Shown here piece after piece: positions 55,554 to 64,000 of a stretch of 64,000 nucleotides of DNA (positions are counted from its first letter, which is position 1; every line of letters starts with the position of its first letter). Position numbers and translations under genes: made by a program. The notes beneath the pieces were generated by a model, which saw only the letters and a program-made list of their open reading frames with translations, was not told the origin of the DNA and made no database searches. Origin of the DNA: Valencia hispanica (taxonomy: Eukaryota; Chordata; Actinopteri; Cyprinodontiformes; Valenciidae); the NCBI GenBank assembly GCA_963556495.2, contig OY747714.1:50467041-50531040 (forward strand). Reading direction: 5' to 3'.

Positions 55554-55694
55554 ATGGTAAATGATTGTGTTTGTGGAGGCTGTATAAACAGCAGGCAGTC
55601 AGGACATCGAGTCCACAAACTTCCAAATAGAAACAAAGACGGAGCCACTGATCGTCCTGACACCACAGCTCTATCTCTCTTCTCTGGCCCTTAA
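55554..55694 (+). pseudogene. THAP domain N-terminal fragment
   Basis: The ATG at 55554 opens MVNDCVCGGCINSRQSGHRV and HKLPNRNKDG, the first half of a THAP zinc finger (C-x2-4-C and the HKxP motif). The second half (W, C-x2-H) is missing; the frame ends at 55692-55694. Together with the second-half fragment at 3579-3764 it suggests THAP elements split by an intron at this place. Confidence 0.65.
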
Positions 55695-56199
55695 TCCTTC
55701 CCCTGGTCTCTCTCTGCTCTCTGGGGCCCAGCAGGCTCATAGCCGTATGGTTGTGCTCCATATGAAATAATTAAGGTTTCTTCAGTGTCAGATCCAGCAT
55801 GAAAATCCCTTGTTTTCTATTGATGGAGCTGATGGGTCTCCCTTCACCTACGTCACTTCCAGTCTGGCGGAGGTTAAAGTTTCTCACAAAATCAACTCCA
55901 GAAGTCAAAATTATTTATTTACGATTAATTTTTTTCATTTAGAAACCGTTTCTACTATACTTCTCTAAACAGTGGTCTAAGTTGGGTTTTAACCTGCAAA
56001 ATACTCTTTAAGTTCGTCTTCACTGGAACACAGTGGGCTGTGGAGAAAATGACGCTTTCTGACGTCTCACCACAGCGCCATCCTGTTCTGCATACAAGCT
56101 GCAACCATCCAAAAGGTCAGAGTTCACTTCAACTTTATACTTCATGACCTTAGATAGTTTGAAAGAATATAAGCAACATTTAAAAAATTTCCACCAAAG
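55695..56199. other. Unassigned spacer
   Basis: No gene is seen. It is not present in the other unit. Confidence 0.4.
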
Positions 56200-57459
56200 T
56201 GGTCTACATTTTTTGTTTGGCTTGTCAAAATGTTCATTTCAAGAGTCATTTTAATATGTGGGTTTGTGATAATAATTTCATCTTCATAGATTCAGAAGAG
56301 AAGCTGCTGCTGCAGAAAGCAGAGCTGGATTAAAATCACAGACTAATCGACTCATTTAACATTTTCACTGATTGGTATTTATTTTCAGCTGCAGATGTTT
56401 GAAATAGACACTGACAGGCTCAGCAAAGGGAAATAGATCAAATATAACATTGTCCATGTCACTAACATGACGCGTCTTTGTGGTAATAAATGGGATCAGA
56501 GAAGTGAGGGGCCTGGGCCCCGGTAGAGCCCCGTGTCTAGCAACGCCCCTGCTGGCCAGTATAAACCAGAGTGTAGATAAGAATAATATTCAATGTTTTG
56601 GTCTTCCTAGGTCAGCGTATGTGAATTCAACAACAGATGGACGGATCCAATTTTTAGGTTCTGATCTCCAGACCAGTTGGTGGCGGTAATGCGCCGATTC
56701 CTTGTTTACTGACAATAAACACCAAGAAGAAGAAGTCGAGGTCGTCGTCTAAGGTCAACCAGCAGCCAGGTTCTCTCTTGTTGGACGGTTTAATTTCTAC
56801 TGATATTCGGATCGGTTCGGTCCAGCACTAATCAGACCCAACAAGGAGCCAGAGCAGCAGGCGTCCCGGTTCCGACTTGATCCGCTCCAGAACTCCGGCT
56901 GGAAGCTCCATCCAGTAAGTCCTAAAGGTTCTTTAAGACCCGGTTCCGACAGACTGAAGGTTCTAGCTGGATCTGAACTGGTTCGGTTCGGTTCTGCTGC
57001 GTGTTTTCATCTTAATCACCAGCTCCCGTTAGCATCGGTGCTAGCTGCTAGTGTGTTGCTAAGCTGAAGGACCCCGCTTAGCTGCCCTCGTAGATGCCGG
57101 TCTCTGAACGCAGCAATAAAGCAGAAGCAGACGGAACATCTGGCTCTAGGATTGGACCTTTTTCTGGACCCGAGGACGTCCTTGTTCTTGGCTAGAGATG
57201 GGAAAATGAAGCCCCGTGAATCTACGAGGCTTTCTAACACATTGCATCACTAAATGGTTCACTACTCGAGGCCCTGGTTCAAAATACTGCCATCTGCTGT
57301 ATGATTAAGTGTATTACAGGTCATGCCATACTGTAGCCCCTTATGTGAATAGCTTCTGCAGGTTAAGTGGAGAGGAAATATACTTTCGTTTTTAAATAAA
57401 TATGAGTAAAATCCACGCATTTGTTTGATACCTTTTATTTGAATTTAAGAGCTGGTAGC

Positions 57460-57498
<39 letters not shown>

Positions 57499-57568
57499 AG
57501 AATAATCCCTGTAGGGTTGCAGCATGTAGAAAACGTGGCTGAACACCAGAACCTTCTGGGTTTCTCAG
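56200..57568 (+). repeat. 5' flank of zinc-finger gene 3, duplicate of 22571-24277
   Basis: Collinear with unit 1, including the SINE-like tail at 56665-56740, the GC-rich putative first exon near 56870-56925 and a short (TA)n at 57461-57485. It lacks about 560 bp between the microsatellite and exon A that unit 1 has. Confidence 0.7.
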
Positions 57569-57803
57569 CGGTTCCCTGCTTCAAACATGAGATCTCAGAA
57601 CGAGGAACCAGAAAAGGTTCAGATCTGTGCAAAGGGAGGCTTCAGAGGCAGGAAGCTGACAGATATTCAGAATGACCAATCAGAGGCCAGAATGACTTTG
57701 GATAGGAAGGAGGTGGAAGTGAGGTTGGATTTGAATATTTTTAGAACCATCAAAGAACCAGATTATTACTGTTATGTCCAGACAGTTGAAACCCTGATAG
57801 AGG
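57569..57803 (+). CDS. Zinc-finger gene 3, exon A'
   Basis: Acceptor tttctcag at 57561-57568; the ATG at 57587 opens MRSQNEEPEKVQICAKGG. It ends at the donor gtgtac (57804) with one leftover base, the same phase as exon A. Over 72 codons I count only a handful of amino-acid changes from exon A (T/N, G/C, N/I, D/Y, Q/L), with no stop. This supports a functional paralogue, or a recent duplication; the two cannot be separated here. Function unknown. Confidence 0.7.
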
Positions 57804-58011
57804 GTGTACTTTCTTTATTAAGAATGCGCATGCGTCGGCGTCCTTCTACAGAGAGACTTGCCAACTTCGGCTCCCTAACAAACACGGTTTTAACTGGTTT
57901 TAAATCGTTTTTTATGACTAGTTTTAACCGATTTTAACACCACTGACTTTAAGCAACTTGTTTTTATCGGGGGCGTTTTAAATCCGAGCACAGACTACTT
58001 TTTATTTCGTC

Positions 58012-58713
58012 ATGCCTTCACTCACTTGGACCCCCGGATGTGATGGCTGTTTTAAATTAACACAGAAAGTTCCAGAGCTGGAGCAGAGGATCTCCACGCT
58101 CCATCAAATCCAGGACCACGAGCGCGACGTGGACATCATCTTCAGCCGGACTTTCGCCGCCGCCAACAGTGCTCAGCTGGCGGACACAATTCCCTGCCAG
58201 CCCGGTGAAGCTGCGGAGAGGGAATCCATCGCTGGACTCGGACTGCCGATCGCCGGAGGAGCAACAACAACTGCAGAGGAGGACCGCTGGTTCCATCTGG
58301 GGGCTAAGCCAAAAGCCCCCATCAGCTCAACACCGGTGCTCCAGGGTGTCTGGTCCATGGTCGGGCCCGGCCGTGGTGGGGGGGCCCGGAGCAGCCGCCA
58401 TCGCTCTCCTTCACCCGGCCTACCATTGTCAAACCGCTTCTATGCCCTGGAGCACGACTTTCCTCCTCTGACTGTCCCTCCGGCCGCCCTGAAACACCGC
58501 AGTTCCGCAGGACTGCCGCCCATCCCCTCCCAGCAGCCGGACTCCCGCAGCCCTCCACGTTGCGCTAAACCCAGGACTCGCAGAGGAGTGCTCCACTACA
58601 CCCCAAACCCACAGAACGAGCCCTCGGCGCCGACTACACATCGCTGCAGTCCTGGGGAAGCTAATCCGCCCAACATCCAGCAGGTCCTGGACCGTGAAAG
58701 ATCCTCTGCCTAG
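58012..58713 (+). CDS. LINE ORF1-like protein, intact frame
   Basis: 233 residues from MPSLTWTPGCDGCFKLTQKV to a TAG. The first 45 residues hold CDGCF and a heptad-like run (VPELEQRISTLHQIQDHERD), a short coiled coil as in many LINE ORF1 proteins. The middle and end are rich in Pro, Ser and Arg, with LSNRFYALEHDFPPL, a motif also known from fish L2 ORF1. It would bind the element's RNA. The frame is complete although ORF2 is dead. It is cut off from ORF2 by the RTE insertion. Confidence 0.65.
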   Translation: MPSLTWTPGCDGCFKLTQKVPELEQRISTLHQIQDHERDVDIIFSRTFAAANSAQLADTIPCQPGEAAERESIAGLGLPIAGGATTTAEEDRWFHLGAKPKAPISSTPVLQGVWSMVGPGRGGGARSSRHRSPSPGLPLSNRFYALEHDFPPLTVPPAALKHRSSAGLPPIPSQQPDSRSPPRCAKPRTRRGVLHYTPNPQNEPSAPTTHRCSPGEANPPNIQQVLDRERSSA

Positions 58714-58749
58714 CATCAACTTGTAGACCAGCCGCCCACCACGCTCGTC

Positions 58750-59905
58750 ATGGCCGTGGAACACTGGACCAGCTCTACACCCTCAGCAGGGTCCTGGAGG
58801 GTGCGTGGGAGTTCGCCCAACCGGTCTACATCTGTTTTGTGGACTTGGAGAAGGCTTTCGACCGAGTCCCTCGGGGGGCCCTGTGGGGGGTGCTCCGGGA
58901 GTATGGGGTACCGGGCCCCTTGATACGGGCTGTTAGGTCCCTGTACGACCGGTGCCAGAGTTTGGTTCGCATTGCCGGCAGTAAATCGGGCTTGTTTCCA
59001 GTGAGAGTTGGACTCCGCCAAGGTTGCCCTTTGTCACGATCCTGTTCCTAACTTTTATGGACAGGATCTCTAGGCGCAGCCAAGGCGTTGAAGGGATCCG
59101 TTTTGGTGGCCTCAAGATCGGGTCTCTGCTTTTTGCAGATGACATGGTCGTGTTGGCTTCATCGGAACGTGATCTACAGCTTTCGCTGGAACGGTTCGCA
59201 GTCGAGTGTGAAGCGGCTGGGATGAGAATCAGCACCTCCAAATCCGAGGCCATGGTCTTGAGCCGGAAAAGGGTGGGGTGCCTCCTCCGGGTCAGGGATG
59301 AGGTCCTTCCCCAAGTGGAGGAGTTTAAGTATCTGGGGGTCTTGTTCACGAATGAGGGAAAAATGGAGCGGGAGATCGATAGACGGATTGGTGGGGCATC
59401 TGCAGTTATGCGGGCGCTTTACCTGTCTGTCGTGGTGAAGAGAGAGCTGAGCCGACCCTCATCTATGGTCACGAACTCTGGGTGGTGAACGAAAGAACGA
59501 GATCACGGATACAAGCGGCTGAAATGAGTTTCCTCCGCAGAGTGTCTGGGCTCTCCCTTAGAGATAGGGTGAGAAGCTCAGTCATCCGGAGGGGGCTCAG
59601 AGTAGAGCCGCTGCTTCTCCACATCGAGAGGAGTCAGTTGAGGTGGCTCGGGCATCTGGTCAGGATGCCTCCTGGACGCCTCCCTGGTGAGGTGTTTCAG
59701 GCACGTCTCACCGGGAGGAGGCCCAGGGGAAGGCCCAGGACACGCTGGAGGGACGATGTTTCTCGGCTGGCCTGGGAGCGCCTTGGGGTTCCTCCCGAGG
59801 AGCTGGAACAAGTGGTTGGGGAGAGGGAAGTCTGGGTCTCTTTGCTTAGGCTGCTGCCCCCGCGACCCGACCCCGGATAAGCGGAAGAAAATGGATTGAT
59901 GGATG
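58750..59905 (+). pseudogene. RTE-type (Rex3-like) LINE, 5'-truncated reverse transcriptase
   Basis: Reverse transcriptase motifs: VYICFVDLEKAFDRVPRGAL, VGLRQGCPLS, FGGLKIGSLLFADDMVVLAS (the FADD catalytic loop) and FKYLGVLFTNEGKMEREIDR, then RIQAAEMSFLRRVSGLSLRD and GRRPRGRPRTRWRDDVSRLA near the end. A frameshift lies near 59036, and a deletion near 59455 removes the part between KRELSR and VNERTRS. The stop at 59878-59880 is followed by gaaaatggattgatggatgg, a GATG-type tail that fits Rex3-like elements. It is inserted in the L2 above. Confidence 0.85.
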
Positions 59906-61221
59906 GAAATTCAAGAAATGCTTACTTTGCAAAAATCATATCAGACAATAAAAATAATCCTAAAATTATTTTTTCCACTATTGATAAAAATTTTAACTGT
60001 ACTACTAATGCATGTCAGAAAACCCCCTCAAACACTCTTTGTGAGGAGTTCGCAGACCACTTCAGAGGGAAGGTAGACACCATCAGATGTAATATTTTAT
60101 CTTCTCAAAGTCACATGGTTTTAGACTAATGATTGTGTGTCTCTACCAGAGGAAACGCTGGACAGTTTTGTCCTGGTAGAACCTGAGACTATTGATAAAG
60201 TTTTCTCCTCAGTGAGGCCCACCACGTGTGTTTTGGACCCGAATCCCACTTCGTTTTTTAAGCCATTTTATTAATCTTTTAAGGATGAGATTTTAACCAT
60301 GATGAATTGCTCCCTTCAGACAGGGGTTTTTTCTTGCCGCCTTTAAAGGGATGGTAGTGAAGCCCCTGTTGAAGAAGAGCAATTTAGATTTTAATGATCT
60401 GGATAATTTTAGACCGGTATCTAACTTACCATTTTTAAGCAAGGTTTTAGAAAAACTTGTTTTAATTCAACTTAATGATTTAATTAATGAGCACAATGTC
60501 CTGGAGAAATTTCAGTCTGGTTTTAGCGTGAACCACCACCACTGCATTTTAGACATCAAATCCTGGATGGCAGAAAACTTTCTCCAGCTCAACCAGGACA
60601 AAACTGAAGTTTTAGTCATCGGTCCTGAGGCTCAGAGAGAGAAACTTTTACCAAAACTACAATCACTGTCTTTTAATCCTTCTTTACTAGTGAAGAACCT
60701 GGGCGAGATTTTTGACTCTGAGCTGACTTTTATCCCTCACATTAAAAATATTACTAAAATAGGTTTTTATCAACTAAAGAACATCGCCAGAGTCGCCCCA
60801 TTCTCTCTCTGGCCAACACGGAGACACTGATGCTTTTATCTCCAGTAGAATTGATTACTGTAATGCCCTGCTTTCTGGTCTTCCCATAAAGAGTATATCA
60901 GGTTTACAACTACTACAAAATTCAGCAGCACGTGTCCTGATGAAGACCAGGAGGCGGGAGCACATTACACCGGTCTTAAAATCACTGCATTGGCTCCCCG
61001 TGTGTCTTAGGATCGATTTTAAGGTTCTTTTAATGGTTTTTAAGTGTCTTAATGGTCTTGGGCCTTCTTATCTATCAGTACTGCTTTTAGCATATGAACC
61101 TTCGCGGTCTCTGCGCTCCTCTGGCAGCCGTCTACTTGTCATCCCAAAAGTCAGGACACACACTCATGGTGAGGCGTCTTTCCATTATTATGGCCCTCAC
61201 CTCTGGAACAGGCTGCTGTAG
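59906..61221 (+). pseudogene. L2 LINE ORF2, deleted reverse transcriptase
   Basis: The + strand shows NAYFAKIISDNKNNPKIIFS and FADHFRGKVDTIR (linker before the RT), then from 60351 VVKPLLKKSNLDFNDLDNFR, PVSNLPFLSKVLEKLVLIQL and FQSGFSV. The next block is SWMAENFLQLNQDKTEVLVI, so the catalytic palm with the YADD-type loop has been deleted between 60520 and 60570. After a frameshift, 60940-61221 gives [38 protein letters not shown] and [15 protein letters not shown], the C-terminal region. It is inactive. Confidence 0.88.
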
Positions 61222-62002
61222 AACCTCAGGGCCGCAGAGAACGTTCATGTTTTTAAAAGTAGGCTCAAGACTCACCTTTTTAACCTTTTTAGCCTAGCTT
61301 TTAATTAACTGATTAGTATTAACTGCCTGTTATTTGCTTTTCATGCTTTTATCGATCAGTGTTTTACTACTTGGTCTTGTACTTATATCGTTAATTTAAT
61401 TTATTTATTCATTTACCTACATATCGATCTATTTATTTATTTATTTGTGTATTTTAACATGTTAGCCTGTTTTACATGGATAAAAAAAAACATAGACACA
61501 TCGTTCCAGTGTTTCCTCTATGGGAGCCCTCTGCCCTGGGAGCAGTGGTCGGCTGTAGCTGCCTGGGTGCTCTCCAGGGGGTGCTTGGGTGGAGGTCAGA
61601 ATCCTGGCCTCCCCTCCTCTGGACGCCCTGGGCCGGTGCCTCGGCTGCTGCTGTTGACCCGCTGCTGCTGGGGCAGATGGCTCCCTTGATGACGTTTCCT
61701 TACCCAACCTTGCACATCTGTACTCGGCTCAGTGTCCATCCTACTTTCTATTTTAATCTCCTTTTAATGTTGCTCTTTAATGTGTCCGCACATGGGGATA
61801 GGATTGGGGGGAGGGTAGTATAATTGTGTTCACGCCTAAATTTGTGGGGGGGGGATTTCTATTCTGTAAAGCACTTTGAATTGCATTTTTTGTATGAAAA
61901 GTGCTTTATAAATAAAGTTTTTTATTTTTATTATTATTATTATTATTATAGCAGCTCAAAGTCTGAGAAACCTTAAACCTCATCAGCTGTTGTTTCTAAC
62001 AG
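61222..62002 (+). other. L2 3' UTR and intron end of gene 3
   Basis: 61222-61951 is the noncoding tail of the LINE. 61952-62002 matches the end of the unit 1 intron (agctcaaagtctgagaaacc) and gives the acceptor tttctaacag. Confidence 0.75.
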
Positions 62003-62376
62003 GAGTTCTACTCAGAATGGAGGTGAACCAGGAGATGAAGACTGAGGAGAACCAGGAGATGAAGACTGAGGAGAACCAGGAGATGAAGACTGAGGAGAAC
62101 CAGGAGAGGAAGACTGAGGAGAACCAGGAGATGAAGACTGAGGTGAAGCAGGAGGAGAACCAGGAGTTGAAGACTGTGGAGAACCAGGAGTTGAAGACTG
62201 TGGAGAACCAGGAGATGAAGACTGAGGTGAAGCAGGAGGAGAACCAGGAGGAGTTGAACACTGTGGAGAACCAGGAGATGAAGACTGAGGTGAAGCAGGA
62301 GGAGGACCAAGAACCAGACCACTACACTCTGAACCTGACTAACTGGACCCAACCAGCCGCCTCCTGTGGTCTACAG
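62003..62376 (+). CDS. Zinc-finger gene 3, exon B' with expanded acidic repeats
   Basis: Acceptor at 62001-62002, donor gtcagt at 62377. It reads GVLLRMEVNQEMKTE, then a longer series of ENQEMKTE-type units mixed with ENQELKTV and VKQEENQE, and ends EPDHYTLNLTNWTQPAASCG. It has 374 bp against 245 bp in exon B, but starts and ends in the same phases, so length changed in multiples of three. The zinc-finger exon should lie to the right of the window. The antisense strand is also open but is only a mirror of the repeat. Confidence 0.78.
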
Positions 62377-62539
62377 GTCAGTGTTCACGTCTATCAGTTT
62401 TTAAGGTGCTTCACATGAATTAGGATAAAGTAAAAACCGCAATGAAGCACACAAAACAAATGATAAAGGAAAACATTACTCAAAGGCAGCTCTAAACAAA
62501 TGGTTTTTAGCCGTGAAAAGAACTCAGTGTTTCAGCAGC
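62377..62539 (+). other. Start of the next intron of gene 3
   Basis: The first 25 bp match 24960-24990, then the copies differ. No other feature. Confidence 0.5.
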
Positions 62540-63560
62540 TTTCAATCAATCAATCAAACTTTACTTATCAAGCGCTTTTCATACAAGAGTTGTAACTCAA
62601 AGTGCTTTACAGATTAAAATGACCCCACATAAACAATCTTCACAGTTGTCTGGAAGTTTGTTCCAGATTAGAGGAGCATAGAAACTGAAAGCTGCTTCTC
62701 CATGTTTGGTTCTGATTCTAGGGATGTTGAGTAGACTGGAATTAGAGGACCTGAGTGGTCTGGGGGTGGTTGCTATAGTAACAGTAGATCGTCATCATAC
62801 TTTGGTGCTAAGCCATGTAATGATTTATAAACTAGTAAAAGTATTTAGAAGTCTATTCTCTGAGCTACAGGGAGCCAGTGTAAGGACTTTAGAACTGGGG
62901 TGATGTTCTCTACTTTCCTGGTTCTAGTGAGCAACACGAGCAGCAGCGTTCTGGATCAGCTGCAGCTGTCTGATTGACTTTTTAGGCAGACCTGTGAAGA
63001 CACTGTTGCAGTAATCAATCCTAGTAAAGATAAATGCATGGATGAGTTTTTCTAGGTCCTGTTGCGACATCAGTCCTTTAATCCTAGAAATGTTCTTCAG
63101 GTGATAGAAGGCTGACCTTGTTATTGCCTTTATGTGACCCTGGAGGTTCAGGTCTGAGTCCATTACTACATCTAGATTTCAGGCCTGATCAGTAGTTTCT
63201 ATCTGTATTAACTGAAGCTGTGTGCTGACTCTTCATCGTTCCTCTTTAGGTCCAAAAATAATTACTCCTGTTTTCTTTCTGTTCAACTGGGAAAAGTTAT
63301 GACACATCCATCCATTGATTTGCTCGATTCATTTACTTAGGGTTTGGATGGGTTCAAAGTCACCTGGTGACATCGTAATATAGAGCTGAGTATCATCTGT
63401 ACAGTTATGGTAGCTAATCTTATTGGTTGTTATAATCTGGGCTAGTGGGAGCATGTAGATATTAAATAAGAGGGGCCCCAGGATGGAGCCCTGGGGCACC
63501 CCACATGTGATGAATGATGAATGGAAAATTAGAAATGTGACTGTAGTTTTGCATTAACAT
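62540..63560 (-). pseudogene. L2 LINE, 3' part, reverse orientation
   Basis: The left end, caatcaatcaatcaaacttt in reverse, is the tail of an L2; the minus strand then encodes, from high to low, [25 protein letters not shown]-type codons for [23 protein letters not shown], and MDSDLNLQGHIKAITRSAFY with IFTRIDYCNSVFTGLPKKSI and LQLIQNAAAR. The segment between the first block and VPQGS is deleted, and stops interrupt the rest. It is 5'-truncated and inactive. Confidence 0.82.
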
Positions 63561-63607
63561 GTTGTCCATGTTCTTTTTATTTAGCAGGGGTTTAATAACT
63601 GCTGTTT

Positions 63608-64000
63608 TTAACCTCTTAAGCCCCACGGTCTCTCCAAGGTCCTTGCTTCAATATGACATGCCCAACATTAATTAAATTTTTCTCTGCAAAAACAAACTCT
63701 GTGTAAACAATATTGGTATCAAAATTAAGCCAATGTTTGTGAGATGTAATCAGAGGTGTAAAAATTACAGCATATGTTACTGTTCCAAAGTAATTGTAGC
63801 TGGAACATCGACAAATAATTCTTCATTCTTGCCTAATTTTTCTCTCATGTTACAATGTATAATACCATTGACAATATACTCCAGTAGAATATAAACTGCA
63901 GAAAATCATAAATCAACATGTGGAGATTATCTGTACCAAGATTCTTGTTGATCAAGAGAAGTGGAGCAAAGTTACAGAGGCTTTAGTGAATAAATGGCTA
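63608..64000 (+). mobile_element. piggyBac-type end running off the window
   Basis: TTAA at 63608-63611 followed by cctcttaagccccac equals the end at 19802. The inner sequence differs from that copy, so it is a different, perhaps non-autonomous, family member. Nothing coding is seen to the window end. Confidence 0.65.

Larger units (their letters stand above)
57815..61951 (+). mobile_element. L2-type LINE inserted in intron of gene 3, with nested RTE
   Basis: In unit 1 the intron between exons A and B is 202 bp; here it is 4199 bp. The extra sequence begins at about 57815 and ends in a (TTA)n tail at 61930-61951, behind gtgctttataaataaagttt, a usual L2 3' end. It includes ORF1, a nested RTE piece and ORF2 remnants. 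Confidence 0.82.

Noticed and set aside
58057..58764. Several open frames antisense to LINE ORF1.
   Set aside because: GC-rich shadow frames; the + frame has the coiled coil and family motif.
59578..59811. Antisense Pro-rich frame over the RTE C-terminus.
   Set aside because: Shadow of the GRRPRGRPRTRW-coding region.

Overview
The window looks like nuclear DNA of a ray-finned fish. The evidence is several Tc1/mariner, piggyBac, hAT and L2 families of the kinds common in teleosts, spliced host-type exons, AT-rich spacers and TA/CA microsatellites. There is no operon structure, no rRNA or tRNA gene that I could recognise, and no CRISPR array. The species cannot be fixed from the sequence.

The host genes are a tandem family of C2H2 zinc-finger genes on the + strand. 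Gene 1 shows only its last exon (5725-7407, 19 fingers; a nonsense codon removes finger 20). Gene 2 can be assembled as exon A (24278-24512), exon B (24715-24959) and zinc-finger exon C (36970-38727, 20 fingers); all junctions keep phase and predict about 739 residues. Gene 3 has exon A' (57569-57803) and exon B' (62003-62376); its finger exon would lie beyond the right edge. Shared 5' flanks, introns, 3' UTRs and old repeat insertions in the same order show that the window holds about two units of a roughly 30-kb segmental duplication.

Layout. 1-5.6 kb: piggyBac transposase with its TTAA end, L2 endonuclease remnant, THAP exon, Tc1 piece. 5.7-7.7 kb: zinc-finger gene 1. 7.7-22.3 kb: LTR-like piece, four Tc1/mariner copies, an unnamed repeat family with a one-helix ORF (called R1 here), L2 remnants, piggyBac and hAT non-autonomous elements. 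22.3-25.0 kb: 5' exons of gene 2. 25.1-36.9 kb: the 12-kb intron of gene 2, filled by a Ty3/gypsy element with a 2.6-kb hAT inside it, a piggyBac fragment, a gag-protease LTR element without pol, and an RTE-type endonuclease. 37-39 kb: finger exon of gene 2. 39.3-48.8 kb: second copy of R1 and L2/Tc1, then a candidate LTR element with no recognisable gag or pol. 48.8-56.2 kb: a duplicated segment carrying an unrecognised ORF, and a 4.9-kb hAT transposon whose three-exon transposase has only two lesions. 56.2-62.4 kb: 5' exons of gene 3, with an L2 LINE (RTE inside it) in one intron. 62.5-64 kb: another L2 copy, then a piggyBac-type end.

No complete autonomous element survives: every transposase or polymerase has at least one stop, frameshift or deletion. 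The most useful observations are the tandem zinc-finger units with a coding minisatellite, the R1 family with its conserved small membrane ORF, the unrecognised ORF at 49820-50368, MITEs that keep a start codon plus splice donor, and an LTR that carries a perfect 31-bp inverted repeat.
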